From contig NZ_WOEY01000105.1 of assembly GCF_013177695.1 (NCBI RefSeq), positions 1 through 64,000 on the forward strand: a DNA stretch of 64,000 nucleotides, in the 5' to 3' direction. The notes under the pieces are model-generated. The model saw nothing but the letters and a program-made list of their open reading frames with translations, was not told the DNA's origin and did no database searches. The DNA comes from Paraburkholderia solitsugae (GTDB lineage: Bacteria; Pseudomonadota; Gammaproteobacteria; Burkholderiales; Burkholderiaceae). The translations under genes and the position numbers were made by a program. Within the stretch, counting starts at the first letter, position 1, and each line of letters begins with the position of its first letter. Below are positions 52,735 through 61,802 of the stretch, piece after piece.

Positions 52735-55455
52735 CTAACCTTGGGTAAAACGCGCCATCAACCCGGTCAGCGTCGCACTACCGATGATCTGGTCGTCGCC
52801 GATGAGCGCATAAGCCCAAGGCTTGCCACCACGCTCGGCGGCATGTTGGCTTGCGGCCCGGCACCATTTCGTGGCGGCTTGCGACTTGGCTTGCACCACG
52901 AGATCGTTGAGTTCGTTCCTGCTCTTCACCTCGCAGATCAGCATGCGATCTCGAGTTTCGACAACGAAATCCGGTTCGTAGTTGTCGCCGGCACGATATT
53001 CAATCTGAAACTGAGTCCTACCTGGTTTCAACCACTTCTCGACCGACGGGTCGGCATCGATCAGAACGGCGAACCGGCGTTCCGGATCCGAATCGAATTT
53101 CTGGAGGGAATAACAGCAGTTCTTGAATCCGCCAAACACCTGCCGTTTCGTGTCAGATGCCGGCGATACAGGTTGGCGGAAGTCGTGCACTCTTTGCCCC
53201 GGAACCACATTGAACGGCTGAGCCTGAAGCAAGGTGAATCCGCGCGCCACACGAACCTCATAGTCGTCTTCGCCCAAGGGCGTTTCGACATAGTTCTGCA
53301 TCATCTGCGCGAAGATGAACTCGGCAAGCTGGCGACCATTTCTCAGAAGTACGTTTTCCGTCTCTGCTGCAGTCGTCAGGTACGAATTGATGCGAGCGAC
53401 CATTTGGCCCGCGAGCTTGTAAAGCAGATCGGCATGGGCATCGTAATCAACCTCGTTCCGCTCGATCAGGAAGCGGACCAGGTAATCCTCGAGGCGCTCC
53501 TCGCGAGGATCATCGACAGTTTTCGCCAGATATATTCGAACCTCGGTTCGCAGGCTTTGAACCACCAATCCATCGTCGATCGGCCGGACGTTGATTGTGG
53601 TCAGGTCTTTCAAATCGAAGTCGGCGAACTGGAACGTTACCTGCCGTTTCGGAATGACCAAAATCTGAGGGATAGACAGTGTCCGCTCGGCTACAGTTTG
53701 CGTCACGGCTTCCACGATCTGATCGACGCGCGGCGCAGACACCATGCCCGCTAACGTCCCTTGCGCCGGTCGGATGATCTCTTGAACGGCTTCGGTTATC
53801 TGACGCTGCACGTCGGGAGTTCGGAGCTCTTCCGCGCTTCCGAGCTTGCGTTCAAAGCGCCGGATCACTTCGAGCGTTACTTCTGCCGTGCGGGTTTCTT
53901 CCGGTGTGTTCAGTGTGAAAACCGGTGCCGCCGCCTCCTCCAGGCCAGGAAGTGACGGACCACCACCAGTGATCATAATTTCCGCAATCGAAGGGGCGGT
54001 CACGAGCGCGGCGCCAGCGGAAGAAACGTCGCATCCATCGCCGATCTCAATATGCGTCATGACGATCGAGCCGGGCTCTCTGGCCTTCTGGATGATTTCG
54101 TCGAAGCGGTCATGGGCGATAACTGTCAGCCTGTCGACGGCCGCAAAGTCCTCCTCGCCGCTTCGCGTCACGCGCTCCCCGTATGGCAAGCGAAGACCAC
54201 GACCAAGCGTCTGCTCCGTCAAAATATCGGAGGCGGACGCCCGCAGCGGAACGATCGTGTAGAGGTTGGTCACGTCCCAGCCCTCTTTGAGCTTATTGAC
54301 GTGGATCACGATCTCAGTGCGACCGTCCTGCTCCAGCGCCACGAGGCGTTGGGTAGCGTCCTCGCTTTCTTCACCCCGCAAAGCCGAATGAACCTCTGCG
54401 ACCTTGTCTTTAAATCGGCCCATGAAAAAATCATCCGACTCAATGTAGCCGCGTAGACGCCGCGCATGGTCGGTGTCCTGTGCGACAAGCAGAATGAATG
54501 GCTGCACCCTTGGTCGCCCCGTCACGCGGTGATACCGGTCAAGCTCGACGGCAACGTGGTCATGGTTGTGAACTGCATCCTCAAGCTTGATCTGCTCGAG
54601 GCGCTCATCAGACACCGATTTCGGGTCGAAATCTTTCCGCGTGGCTACGGCCGGCTCTTTAACAAACCCGTCCGCCATTGCCTGCCCCAGGCTGTAGCTG
54701 TAGATCACGTTACGGAACGGTACGGAATTCGCGCCCACCGTCTTCGGTGTAGCCGTCAATTCAAGCCCGAGAATTGGCTTCAACCCGTCGATGGCTTTGG
54801 CACCTGCGCTCGCGCGATAGCGGTGCGCTTCGTCCATCACGAGCACAAGATCATCCAGGCCCGCGAGATAATCGTAGTAGCTCTCGCCGATCGTTTCCTG
54901 CAACTTCTTCATCTTGGGACTTCCGCGCGGTCCCTCTTCCTTGTTAATCTTGTCGATGTTGAAGATGTTGATATGGACATCGCTACCGAAAAGGTCGGAG
55001 GCTCGACCGCCTTCGAGACGGACGCCCCGGCCGCTCTCGTAATTGTCGCCGGTGATCAGCAGCGGCGGATTGGTTGCAAACTCAGCGATACCCTTGAAAA
55101 CGTATTTGGGATGACCTGGCGTGAAGTCATTGATCAGCTTTTGGTAGATCGTTGTGTTCGGTGCCAGGACGAAGAAATGCCGGCTTTTTCCTGTCAGATA
55201 GAGATAGGCGATAAACGCGCCCATCAGACGTGTTTTCCCCACGCCCGTTGCAAGGGCAAAGCAGAGCGATGGAAAGTCACGCTCGAAATCCTCAAATTGC
55301 GGCCAGGTTTCGCGGATAGCTGCGAGTGCCCGGCCATCAGCGATGTCCTTTCTCAGTGGGACACGCTGTAATACCTCCGCAAGGATTTCCAGAGAAGCGG
55401 CTTGTGGCGGACGAAGAGACAATCGCTGTGTGATGGTATGCAGTTCCCGGCTCAT
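52735..55455 (-). CDS. Type III Res-like helicase with C-terminal nuclease
   Basis: 906 aa, a superfamily-2 translocase. Motifs: Walker A ALATGVGKTRLMGAF (about 72), DEAH box VMDEAHRYR, LELTATP, and motif VI TLGRGLRLPYGE. The C-terminal 100 residues have a PD-(D/E)XK-type nuclease (YEPDFVVETRDRMLICEVKS). It is the cleavage subunit expected with the Mod-like methylase 8 bp upstream. It is the third gene of an SNF2-Mod-Res operon. Confidence 0.9.
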   Translation of the reverse strand: MSRELHTITQRLSLRPPQAASLEILAEVLQRVPLRKDIADGRALAAIRETWPQFEDFERDFPSLCFALATGVGKTRLMGAFIAYLYLTGKSRHFFVLAPNTTIYQKLINDFTPGHPKYVFKGIAEFATNPPLLITGDNYESGRGVRLEGGRASDLFGSDVHINIFNIDKINKEEGPRGSPKMKKLQETIGESYYDYLAGLDDLVLVMDEAHRYRASAGAKAIDGLKPILGLELTATPKTVGANSVPFRNVIYSYSLGQAMADGFVKEPAVATRKDFDPKSVSDERLEQIKLEDAVHNHDHVAVELDRYHRVTGRPRVQPFILLVAQDTDHARRLRGYIESDDFFMGRFKDKVAEVHSALRGEESEDATQRLVALEQDGRTEIVIHVNKLKEGWDVTNLYTIVPLRASASDILTEQTLGRGLRLPYGERVTRSGEEDFAAVDRLTVIAHDRFDEIIQKAREPGSIVMTHIEIGDGCDVSSAGAALVTAPSIAEIMITGGGPSLPGLEEAAAPVFTLNTPEETRTAEVTLEVIRRFERKLGSAEELRTPDVQRQITEAVQEIIRPAQGTLAGMVSAPRVDQIVEAVTQTVAERTLSIPQILVIPKRQVTFQFADFDLKDLTTINVRPIDDGLVVQSLRTEVRIYLAKTVDDPREERLEDYLVRFLIERNEVDYDAHADLLYKLAGQMVARINSYLTTAAETENVLLRNGRQLAEFIFAQMMQNYVETPLGEDDYEVRVARGFTLLQAQPFNVVPGQRVHDFRQPVSPASDTKRQVFGGFKNCCYSLQKFDSDPERRFAVLIDADPSVEKWLKPGRTQFQIEYRAGDNYEPDFVVETRDRMLICEVKSRNELNDLVVQAKSQAATKWCRAASQHAAERGGKPWAYALIGDDQIIGSATLTGLMARFTQG

Positions 55456-55463
55456 TATTCGTG

Positions 55464-57125
55464 CTATTCCTTTTCTGCAAACAAATCAGGCTGCGGTCGG
55501 GCCGCCGTCTTCGGGGAGCTGCGCTTGACCGGCTCTGGCTTGGCGATTGGCAGGTTCTGGACGGTCAGACTGTAGTCGTCTTTGCCCCATTCGCATTTGC
55601 GCAGCACGGCAAGGGGGATCTTTCGCACCGTCAGGTTCGCGAACGAATCCGCTTTGGCGTTGAAAGCCTTGCAGCAGACAAGCAGGCTGCGCTCGTCACC
55701 GACTTCCTCGGAGAGCGCGCGCAGCTGTTCGTGCGTCAAGCTTTGCGTCGTGACGTAGATAAAATCTCGCTCAGAAGAATGACCGTGCATCCAATAATGC
55801 TGCTCGCTCGGATCGTAGGTGAATCCCATCAGCTTGCACACGGCCTCGGCGAGCATGGCGGCGTTGTAGTCAGTTTGGATGACCCAGTTACCCCATTTGT
55901 CCTTCTGAAGCAATGACGGCGCAAGGCGGTAGTACCGAAAGCCACCTCCGCCTTTCCACCCCACAGAGTCCGTTACGCCGCCTGAATCCTCGCCGTCAAC
56001 GACTTTCGTCAACCGTGGAATAACATGCGTGTGGCAATGCTCGCCTAACTCGACCATGATCCAACGACGGCCCATTTTCTGCGCCACTGCGCCCGTCGTA
56101 CCGGAGCCAGCAAATGAATCCAACACAAGATCATTGGGATCGGTCGCAATTTCGAGAATGCGCTTGAGGAGCCGCTCCGGTTTCGGAGTATCGAACACAT
56201 TTTGAGGACCATACAAACCAATCATTTCTTTCTTGGATTCGTCTGTATGACCGACTTCGTCGTGAGGCCACCAATTGTGGGGGGTCATTCCATCCCGGAC
56301 TTCGGAAAGAAATAGCTTCAATGCTGGCACAGTGTTAGTCCCATCGCGACCCCACCAGATGCGGTCTTCGTCGACATGACGTTGGTGCGTCTGCGGGTCG
56401 TATTTCCAAGCCTTCTTGGTATTCTTAATCACCATCCCGTTATTCGGGTTGACTATGTCGTAGCAGAGATTGCGCCGCTTTTCCGGAGTTGCCTGATTAA
56501 GATAATCAACGGCCTTCCACGGTCCTCTTGGATCGTCATCAGGGTTTGAGTATCGGGCGGCTGATTCTTCAGTCCTGGGTAATAACTTATTTTTGAACTG
56601 ATCGCTTTTGGCATAAACCAAAACAAAATCACAAATCGATGCTATGCCCTGAAAATTATTGCTAACGCTGTATTTCCGTTGCCAAGTTATCGTCGTTTTG
56701 TAGTTACTCCGGCCAAACACCTCATCGCACAATACCTTGAGGTAGTGAGCTTCATTGTCGTCAATCGTGATCCAAAGCGATCCATCGTCCGATAGCAACC
56801 GTTGGATTATTTCGAGTCGGTCACGCATGAGCGACAGCCAGATTGAATGTTCCACGCCGTCATCGTAGTGCGTGAAGGCGCTACCGGTGTTATAGGGAGG
56901 ATCGATGAAGACGCACTTCACCTTGCCCGCGAACTCTGATTCGAGTGCCTTGAGTGCCAGCAAGTTGTCGCCGAAGATTAGCCGATTGTCGAATAGGTCA
57001 CTGTCCGTCAAGCGATGCTTCGCGTGATGCGACTTCGACTGATCTTCAATGAGGATCCGTGGTTCGAGGTGCTGCCGGTTATCCTTGCCAACCCAGGTCA
57101 GCTCGAGACGCTGCTTCTTGCTCAT
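55464..57125 (-). CDS. Adenine-N6 DNA methyltransferase (type III Mod-like)
   Basis: 553 aa, beta-class N6-adenine methylase. Motif IV DPPYNTGSAFTHYDDG comes first (about residue 72) and the SAM-binding motif I DSFAGSGTTGAVAQ is in the second half, the order of type III Mod enzymes; the region between acts as target recognition domain. Starts at the ATG at 57125, preceded by GGGAG and overlapping the SNF2 stop as ATGA. It would mark the host DNA and thereby protect it from the helicase/nuclease. Confidence 0.92.
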   Translation of the reverse strand: MSKKQRLELTWVGKDNRQHLEPRILIEDQSKSHHAKHRLTDSDLFDNRLIFGDNLLALKALESEFAGKVKCVFIDPPYNTGSAFTHYDDGVEHSIWLSLMRDRLEIIQRLLSDDGSLWITIDDNEAHYLKVLCDEVFGRSNYKTTITWQRKYSVSNNFQGIASICDFVLVYAKSDQFKNKLLPRTEESAARYSNPDDDPRGPWKAVDYLNQATPEKRRNLCYDIVNPNNGMVIKNTKKAWKYDPQTHQRHVDEDRIWWGRDGTNTVPALKLFLSEVRDGMTPHNWWPHDEVGHTDESKKEMIGLYGPQNVFDTPKPERLLKRILEIATDPNDLVLDSFAGSGTTGAVAQKMGRRWIMVELGEHCHTHVIPRLTKVVDGEDSGGVTDSVGWKGGGGFRYYRLAPSLLQKDKWGNWVIQTDYNAAMLAEAVCKLMGFTYDPSEQHYWMHGHSSERDFIYVTTQSLTHEQLRALSEEVGDERSLLVCCKAFNAKADSFANLTVRKIPLAVLRKCEWGKDDYSLTVQNLPIAKPEPVKRSSPKTAARPQPDLFAEKE

Positions 57126-59962
57126 ATAATCTCCCACCGGATGGTGAACAACGGTGTGAGCGTCGGCGCTATCTTTAGACTTTCCTGAATTTTGTCGAGC
57201 ATTGATTCCACTTCTGCACGGATTTCGGCCTTCCGGTCGAAAAACGCCGCCTTCATCTTGTCGCGCTTGGCTTCCTGAGCACTGATACGTCGCTTCTCTG
57301 TGAGTTTTTCACTCATGGGTAAATTCGATCCTCGCAATGCTTTTCTTGCTGCTTTGATTTCAATATCGATTGTCTTCACATCGGCCTCGAACGCGCGTTC
57401 CAGGTCGTCACCATAGGCATCAAGTTTTTCGCCCTCTTCTTCCAGCCAGACGTTGTTCTGCTCCTCAGCGAGGGCGAGAAGACTTTTACGCCGCTCAGCT
57501 TCTACCGCATCCAGTGTTTCGTTAGGCGCGACGTCAGTGGTCTCGCCAAGGTCGCTGGCGGGCACAGCAAAAAGCCGTTCGAACGTGTCCGGATGCGCCT
57601 CCTGTCCGTTGTCGGTTACGAGTGACAGGACAAGGTGTTCGCGGACAACGGCCGCTGTATTGATCCTCAGTTTGCCAACCCGCAGCCACCCCCCGGACCC
57701 GCGCAATGGTTCAACGTCAGCAAGCCTGCCCGGATAGGCGGAAAGATCGAATCGCAGATGACCGACCCTCGGGAACGCGCGCTCCTTAGCCTGGGCGATC
57801 ACCTTCTGCGCCAGGGTTCCCTCGGTCATGCGGAAGAACAGCCACCCGCGTTCGTCGGCCAATGGCCACTCGGTCGTGTAAGTCTGCCCTTGATAGTCGA
57901 AACGCCGTTCGTCATCGGCATGGAAACTTGCCTCGGGCAGTTCCGTTTGCGCGATCCGCAACAGATCTCGGTCGAGATCAGACAGGTGCTTGCGGATTTC
58001 CCCATCGCGGGTTTTAAGTTGCCGTGTGACCTTTTCGTCGACGTTCTCAAGGAGTCGCTTGCGTGCGTCGAGGACCTGCTCGCTGATCTGAGACTGCAAA
58101 TCGACCTGGAGTTGGTCAAACGCCATATTGATTTCGGTCTCGTTCCGGGCAGCCTGGACGATTTCGAGGATGCGGCGCTCAATGTCCACGCCACGTTCAA
58201 TCGCTCCAAGGACCTCGTCGCTGGCACCAAAGACACCGTCAAAAAGCTTGAATTTCTGGTCGAGCAACTCGTACACACGCTGCTCAGCCCTGTTTTTCAG
58301 ATTCAAAAAATTGACGACGGTCACGTCGATTTTCTGGCCGTAACGATGACAGCGGCCGATGCGCTGTTCGACCCGTTGCGGATTCCAGGGCAGATCGAAG
58401 TTGACGACCAGGGAGCAGAATTGAAGGTTGATACCTTCCGCGCCCGATTCAGTCGCGATCAGAACAGATTTTTGGTCGCGGAAAGCTTCCACGACCGCTG
58501 CTTTCATGTCCGCGGTCTTTGAACCCGAAACGACATCGGAACCCTTGTGGCGGGCGAGCCAGTCCCGGTAAATCGCCCCGCTCGAAGGATCGTTATTCTG
58601 ACCGTTCAGAAGCACGATCTCATCGGCGTGCCCGTTGGCCGAAAGGAGCTCCGCGAGATAGCGTTGCGTGCGGACGGACTCCGTGAAAATGACCGCTTTT
58701 CGCTGACCGCCTTTGGTGACGATCATGTCTAATGCGCCCGGGAGAGCACTTACCAGCTTGCCGCCTTTCGCGTTCTCACCGATTGCCAGTGCAAGGGTGC
58801 GATATTCTTCCAGCTCGGCGATTTCTGCCGCCAGCTTGACGGGGTCAATTTCGTCGTCTTCTGCGTCGTCATCGTCGAATTCTTCAGCCGCCTCGTCGAT
58901 CACGTCGTAGTCAACCAGGTTTTCGATCGACGGCCGCTCCTTGGCTTTTAGGCGTTCGATGATTTTCGCCAATGTCTCGGACAGGGCGAAGGTCGAGGAG
59001 CCGAGAATCTTGCGGACAACGAGCGTAACCAGTGCGTTTGGCCGATCACCGAAGGCGATGGTGCCCGGCCGCTGCAGGTAGGACGACACGGCCGTATAAA
59101 GGCGCGCTTCGTTGTCGGACGGTTCAAATGACAGCGTCAGCGGGCAACGGGCAGTGTATTTGATCAGGCCAGCTTGCTGCACCTGACGGCGCAGCGTGCG
59201 CTTGCAAATCGATTCAAGACGCTTCCGCAAAAACAGAAACCCATTATTGGCAGAGCCGCCCCCGACATACGACGATCGGAATCCGTTCTCATCACCGAAA
59301 AAATGTTCGTCGATAACCGAAACCAGTCCGTACAACTCCATGAGGGAATTCTGCAGCGGCGTGGCGGTCAGGAGGATCTTGAAGGAGGAACTGGTGGCTT
59401 CACGCAGCCGCTTTGCTCGCAGGCCAGTGCCCTGTTTGTAGACATTGCGTAGCCTGTGAGCTTCGTCATAGACGACCAGGTCCCACCGGCCCTGTGCAAT
59501 GTCTTCGGCTTTCGCTGCCGCAAACTCATAGGAGGTGATGATGATCGTGTCAGGCCGCTCGAACGGACGAGCATTACCATTCTTCTTCGCCAGGTTATAG
59601 CTTTTGCTCTCAACGATGATGGAAGGGAGCGAAAACTTATCGAACAACTCCTGGCTCCACTGCTTGCGAAGCGATGCGGGCACGACCAGCAAAATTCGCC
59701 GCCGGCGTTCCGCCCAGCGTTGCGCGATTACCAAGCTTGCTTCGATTGTTTTTCCCAACCCGACCTCGTCCGCAAGAATGACACCTTTCGAGAGAGGCGA
59801 TCCCAATGCAAAAAGCGCCGCATCAACCTGATGTGGGTTCATATCGACGCGCGCGGTTGATAGCGATTGCGCAAGCGCATCGTCACCCACCCCTTCAAGG
59901 GTGATGCGATGGGCAAAGAAAGCGCTTTGATGTCGCGTGAGAGCTCGGGTGTCGGTTGTCAT
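57122..59962 (-). CDS. SNF2-family helicase/translocase
   Basis: 946 aa. N-terminal DEAD/SNF2 core: ADEVGLGKTIEASLVIA (Walker A, about 67-83), VYDEAHRLRN, LLTATPLQNS; C-terminal helicase core with VNFDLPWNPQRVEQRIGRCH and HRYGQ. A highly acidic linker (EEFDDDDAEDDEID) sits between the lobes, and a long coiled C-terminal region (EEGEKLDAYGDDLERAFEAD) follows. Translationally coupled to the methylase gene. Such helicases are known in several defence systems and in RapA-type proteins, but they are not part of ordinary type III restriction-modification. Confidence 0.9.
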   Translation of the reverse strand: MTTDTRALTRHQSAFFAHRITLEGVGDDALAQSLSTARVDMNPHQVDAALFALGSPLSKGVILADEVGLGKTIEASLVIAQRWAERRRRILLVVPASLRKQWSQELFDKFSLPSIIVESKSYNLAKKNGNARPFERPDTIIITSYEFAAAKAEDIAQGRWDLVVYDEAHRLRNVYKQGTGLRAKRLREATSSSFKILLTATPLQNSLMELYGLVSVIDEHFFGDENGFRSSYVGGGSANNGFLFLRKRLESICKRTLRRQVQQAGLIKYTARCPLTLSFEPSDNEARLYTAVSSYLQRPGTIAFGDRPNALVTLVVRKILGSSTFALSETLAKIIERLKAKERPSIENLVDYDVIDEAAEEFDDDDAEDDEIDPVKLAAEIAELEEYRTLALAIGENAKGGKLVSALPGALDMIVTKGGQRKAVIFTESVRTQRYLAELLSANGHADEIVLLNGQNNDPSSGAIYRDWLARHKGSDVVSGSKTADMKAAVVEAFRDQKSVLIATESGAEGINLQFCSLVVNFDLPWNPQRVEQRIGRCHRYGQKIDVTVVNFLNLKNRAEQRVYELLDQKFKLFDGVFGASDEVLGAIERGVDIERRILEIVQAARNETEINMAFDQLQVDLQSQISEQVLDARKRLLENVDEKVTRQLKTRDGEIRKHLSDLDRDLLRIAQTELPEASFHADDERRFDYQGQTYTTEWPLADERGWLFFRMTEGTLAQKVIAQAKERAFPRVGHLRFDLSAYPGRLADVEPLRGSGGWLRVGKLRINTAAVVREHLVLSLVTDNGQEAHPDTFERLFAVPASDLGETTDVAPNETLDAVEAERRKSLLALAEEQNNVWLEEEGEKLDAYGDDLERAFEADVKTIDIEIKAARKALRGSNLPMSEKLTEKRRISAQEAKRDKMKAAFFDRKAEIRAEVESMLDKIQESLKIAPTLTPLFTIRWEII

Positions 59963-60061
59963 TCTATGGCGATGCCTTTCTTATCCGACCGTGTGATCAC
60001 TGCATGATTTTTCCTGCGCTCGCCAAGAGTCGGCAAGCGCTTATCGGCCCAGCTTGAGGAT

Positions 60062-60421
60062 TCACTGGAACGAAACAGCCAGTTCGACGCCCGAGTAGTT
60101 CACACGCGGGACCAACTGCCGCCCGGGGCCTTTCTCGAAATGCACCAGCCCGTGGCTCTCCATGGTTTTGAGCGTTCGCGACAGATTGGATTCGGCGCGA
60201 CCGGTCTTCTCCGCCAGCTCACGGACGGAAGCTGGTTCTGTTTGCGCGATGAGCGTCAACAGCTCCCGGTTCTTGTCCGAAAGCACGCGCGCGAAACTTT
60301 CCAGCGACTGGAACCAGACTTTAGGTTCGTCGACGGCCGGCACGTAGTCGCCGCGCGCGATCGCCATCGTGCGGGCCTTGTACTGTTCAAACGTGGCAAT
60401 ACCGACTTTCAGCGTATTCAT
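60062..60421 (-). CDS. tumA: TumA-like antitoxin, MarR-type winged helix
   Basis: 119 aa. A winged-helix DNA-binding domain (TEPASVRELAEKTGRAESNL then SRTLKTMESHGLVHFE, about 60-95) of the HVO_A0114/TumA type. It overlaps the toxin gene by 4 bp (ATGA) and is the antitoxin of the pair. It lies 99 bp upstream of the SNF2 gene on the same strand and could also affect that operon's expression. Confidence 0.85.
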   Translation of the reverse strand: MNTLKVGIATFEQYKARTMAIARGDYVPAVDEPKVWFQSLESFARVLSDKNRELLTLIAQTEPASVRELAEKTGRAESNLSRTLKTMESHGLVHFEKGPGRQLVPRVNYSGVELAVSFQ

Positions 60422-60786
60422 GGCTGGGTACTCCTCTTCTGCAATATCGCTTCAACTTCAGTCCAGAAATCCGCCAGCAAAGTCGCGGCGTCCTGGTAGA
60501 CATAAAACCGCACTCTCTCCCCACTGTGGAGATGATCGTACTCGATGCGGGTTCTGGCTCCGGGTCCAGTTCCTTCGCGGATCGCGTGCGCGTTATCAAA
60601 GCCAAGAAGGCGCGTGCCGCTCCTGTCGTGCAACGTCAGCGAATAATGCAGCCCGTGGGGACGCATCTGCGTTACCTGGACCTGTTGCACGCTGAATTTC
60701 ACCCAATATTCCCCTTCGGCGTCCGCGAAGAAAGTGTCCCCATCAAGCAAGAGAAGGGCGTCGAGGCTTGCATCACGATTGACCAT
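60418..60786 (-). CDS. tumE: TumE-like toxin (DUF6516)
   Basis: 122 aa. The segment HYSLTLHDRSGTRLLGFDNA … RFYVYQDAATLLADFWTEVE matches the TumE/DUF6516 pattern (Y-x-L-x-L-x-D … R-x-D-N … L-x-D-F-W). The ATG at 60786 is preferred; a further ATG at 60801 lies inside the operator palindrome. Partner antitoxin overlaps its stop codon. The toxin's target is not established. Confidence 0.83.
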   Translation of the reverse strand: MVNRDASLDALLLLDGDTFFADAEGEYWVKFSVQQVQVTQMRPHGLHYSLTLHDRSGTRLLGFDNAHAIREGTGPGARTRIEYDHLHSGERVRFYVYQDAATLLADFWTEVEAILQKRSTQP

Positions 60787-60791
60787 AAGCC

Positions 60792-60814
60792 AACTTATCA
60801 TCTAGTGATAAGTT
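60792..60814. promoter_or_regulatory. Operator of the TumE/TumA locus
   Basis: Perfect inverted repeat AACTTATCA-TCTAG-TGATAAGTT, just upstream of the toxin start at 60786. Its position over the translation-start region fits autorepression by the antitoxin. Confidence 0.82.
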
Positions 60815-60870
60815 AGTCAAGCGATCGCGCCCGTGGTGTTGGGAGGTGCCTGCAGGGACGCACGCGGGCT

Positions 60871-60944
60871 CCTAGGGGTTTGAGGCACAGTGGAACAGTT
60901 ACGCGAAAAAACGATAATCGTTCCACTGTGCCTAAAACCCTAGG
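60871..60944. repeat. 25-bp inverted repeat with 23-bp loop
   Basis: The arms 60871-60896 and 60920-60944 pair, with a perfect 13-bp inner core GGCACAGTGGAAC / GTTCCACTGTGCC and near-perfect outer parts (CCTAGGGGTTTGA / TTTTAGGGTTTTAGG-like). It lies between the toxin-antitoxin pair and HU, at the edge of the defence island. It could be a strong bidirectional terminator, or a recombination/attachment site. Confidence 0.75.
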
Positions 60945-61083
60945 TTCACCAAACAAGCTCGTCGAGAACGACCCGGTCGAAGTCTGCCCGCTTTCGCGTG
61001 GGGTGAGATCGACTCTGAGGACAGGTTGGGGCGCCCTCAAGATTCGGACTTTTACGTACGTGTGCGACGTGAAGTCGCACCAG

Positions 61084-61224
61084 TTATTGTCTCGGCCCGC
61101 AAGGGATAGTCAGCCTCATTGTTCCCTCGACGATAGGGGTTGAGCTGCAAGGCGACTCAACGACACTGACCACTTCCTTGTGCAGCCCGGCGTAGTCGCC
61201 GGGCGCGATCGCCACCGTCGTCAT
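61084..61224 (-). CDS. Possible 46-aa protein coupled to HU
   Basis: The ATG overlaps the HU stop codon by 4 bp (ATGA), as in translationally coupled gene pairs. The product ([20 protein letters not shown] …) has no recognisable domain. Only the coupling and the open frame support it. Confidence 0.35.
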   Translation of the reverse strand: MTTVAIAPGDYAGLHKEVVSVVESPCSSTPIVEGTMRLTIPCGPRQ

Positions 61225-61499
61225 GACGCTTTGACCGCATCCTTGAATGCCTTGCCGGCCGTGAACTTGACCGTTTTCGCGGCAGCAATCTGCATCTCTT
61301 CGCCCGTCGACGGATTGCGGCCGATGCGTGCCGCGCGCTGCCCCGTCGAGAACGACCCGAAGCCGACCAGTTGCACGGCGTCGCCGGCGGTCAGCGCGCG
61401 CATGATCGCCCCGAGCACCGCATCGATGGCTTCGCCGGTGGCGGCCTTGCTGTCGCCGGTGCGATAGGCGACCGCGCTGATGAGTTCCTGCCTGTTCAT
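61221..61499 (-). CDS. hup: HU-family DNA-binding protein
   Basis: 92 aa, a normal-length HU/IHF-fold nucleoid protein. The beta-arm segment [20 protein letters not shown] and the N-terminal [18 protein letters not shown] are characteristic. The ATG at 61499 is chosen by family length; the frame is open further upstream. Replicon-borne HU genes are common next to partition and recombination genes. Confidence 0.93.
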   Translation of the reverse strand: MNRQELISAVAYRTGDSKAATGEAIDAVLGAIMRALTAGDAVQLVGFGSFSTGQRAARIGRNPSTGEEMQIAAAKTVKFTAGKAFKDAVKAS

Positions 61500-61802
61500 G
61501 GACAGCCCTGTTCTGTGAGTAAAACCCGACCCTACCGCATCGCACGGCTCACAGGCAAACCCAAGGCAAACCTGACGCCGGCCGGCGACGACCAGAAAGC
61601 GCCGTGCATGAAAATCGCCACATCTGATAACTGGAGTTAGCGGGAGTGGTGTTTTTGCTTGGCAGATTTCCGCTGCGCTGGTAGCCTTCGTGCAAGTGCC
61701 TGATCCGGCACGATAATTCCCGCGCGCCTCACTGCAAAAAATGCCCGACATCACGTCTACGTTTTCCAGACCGTCCCACTTTTACTTCACCGGACGCAGA
61801 CC
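61500..61802. other. Divergent promoter region of HU and the recombinase
   Basis: No gene is seen. It should contain the promoters of both divergent genes, but I cannot point to a convincing pair of promoter hexamers. Confidence 0.4.

Noticed and set aside
52693-55371. Long plus-strand frames (353 and 301 codons) opposite the Res gene
   Set aside because: Antisense to the helicase motifs of the Res-like protein; no start signal or domain.
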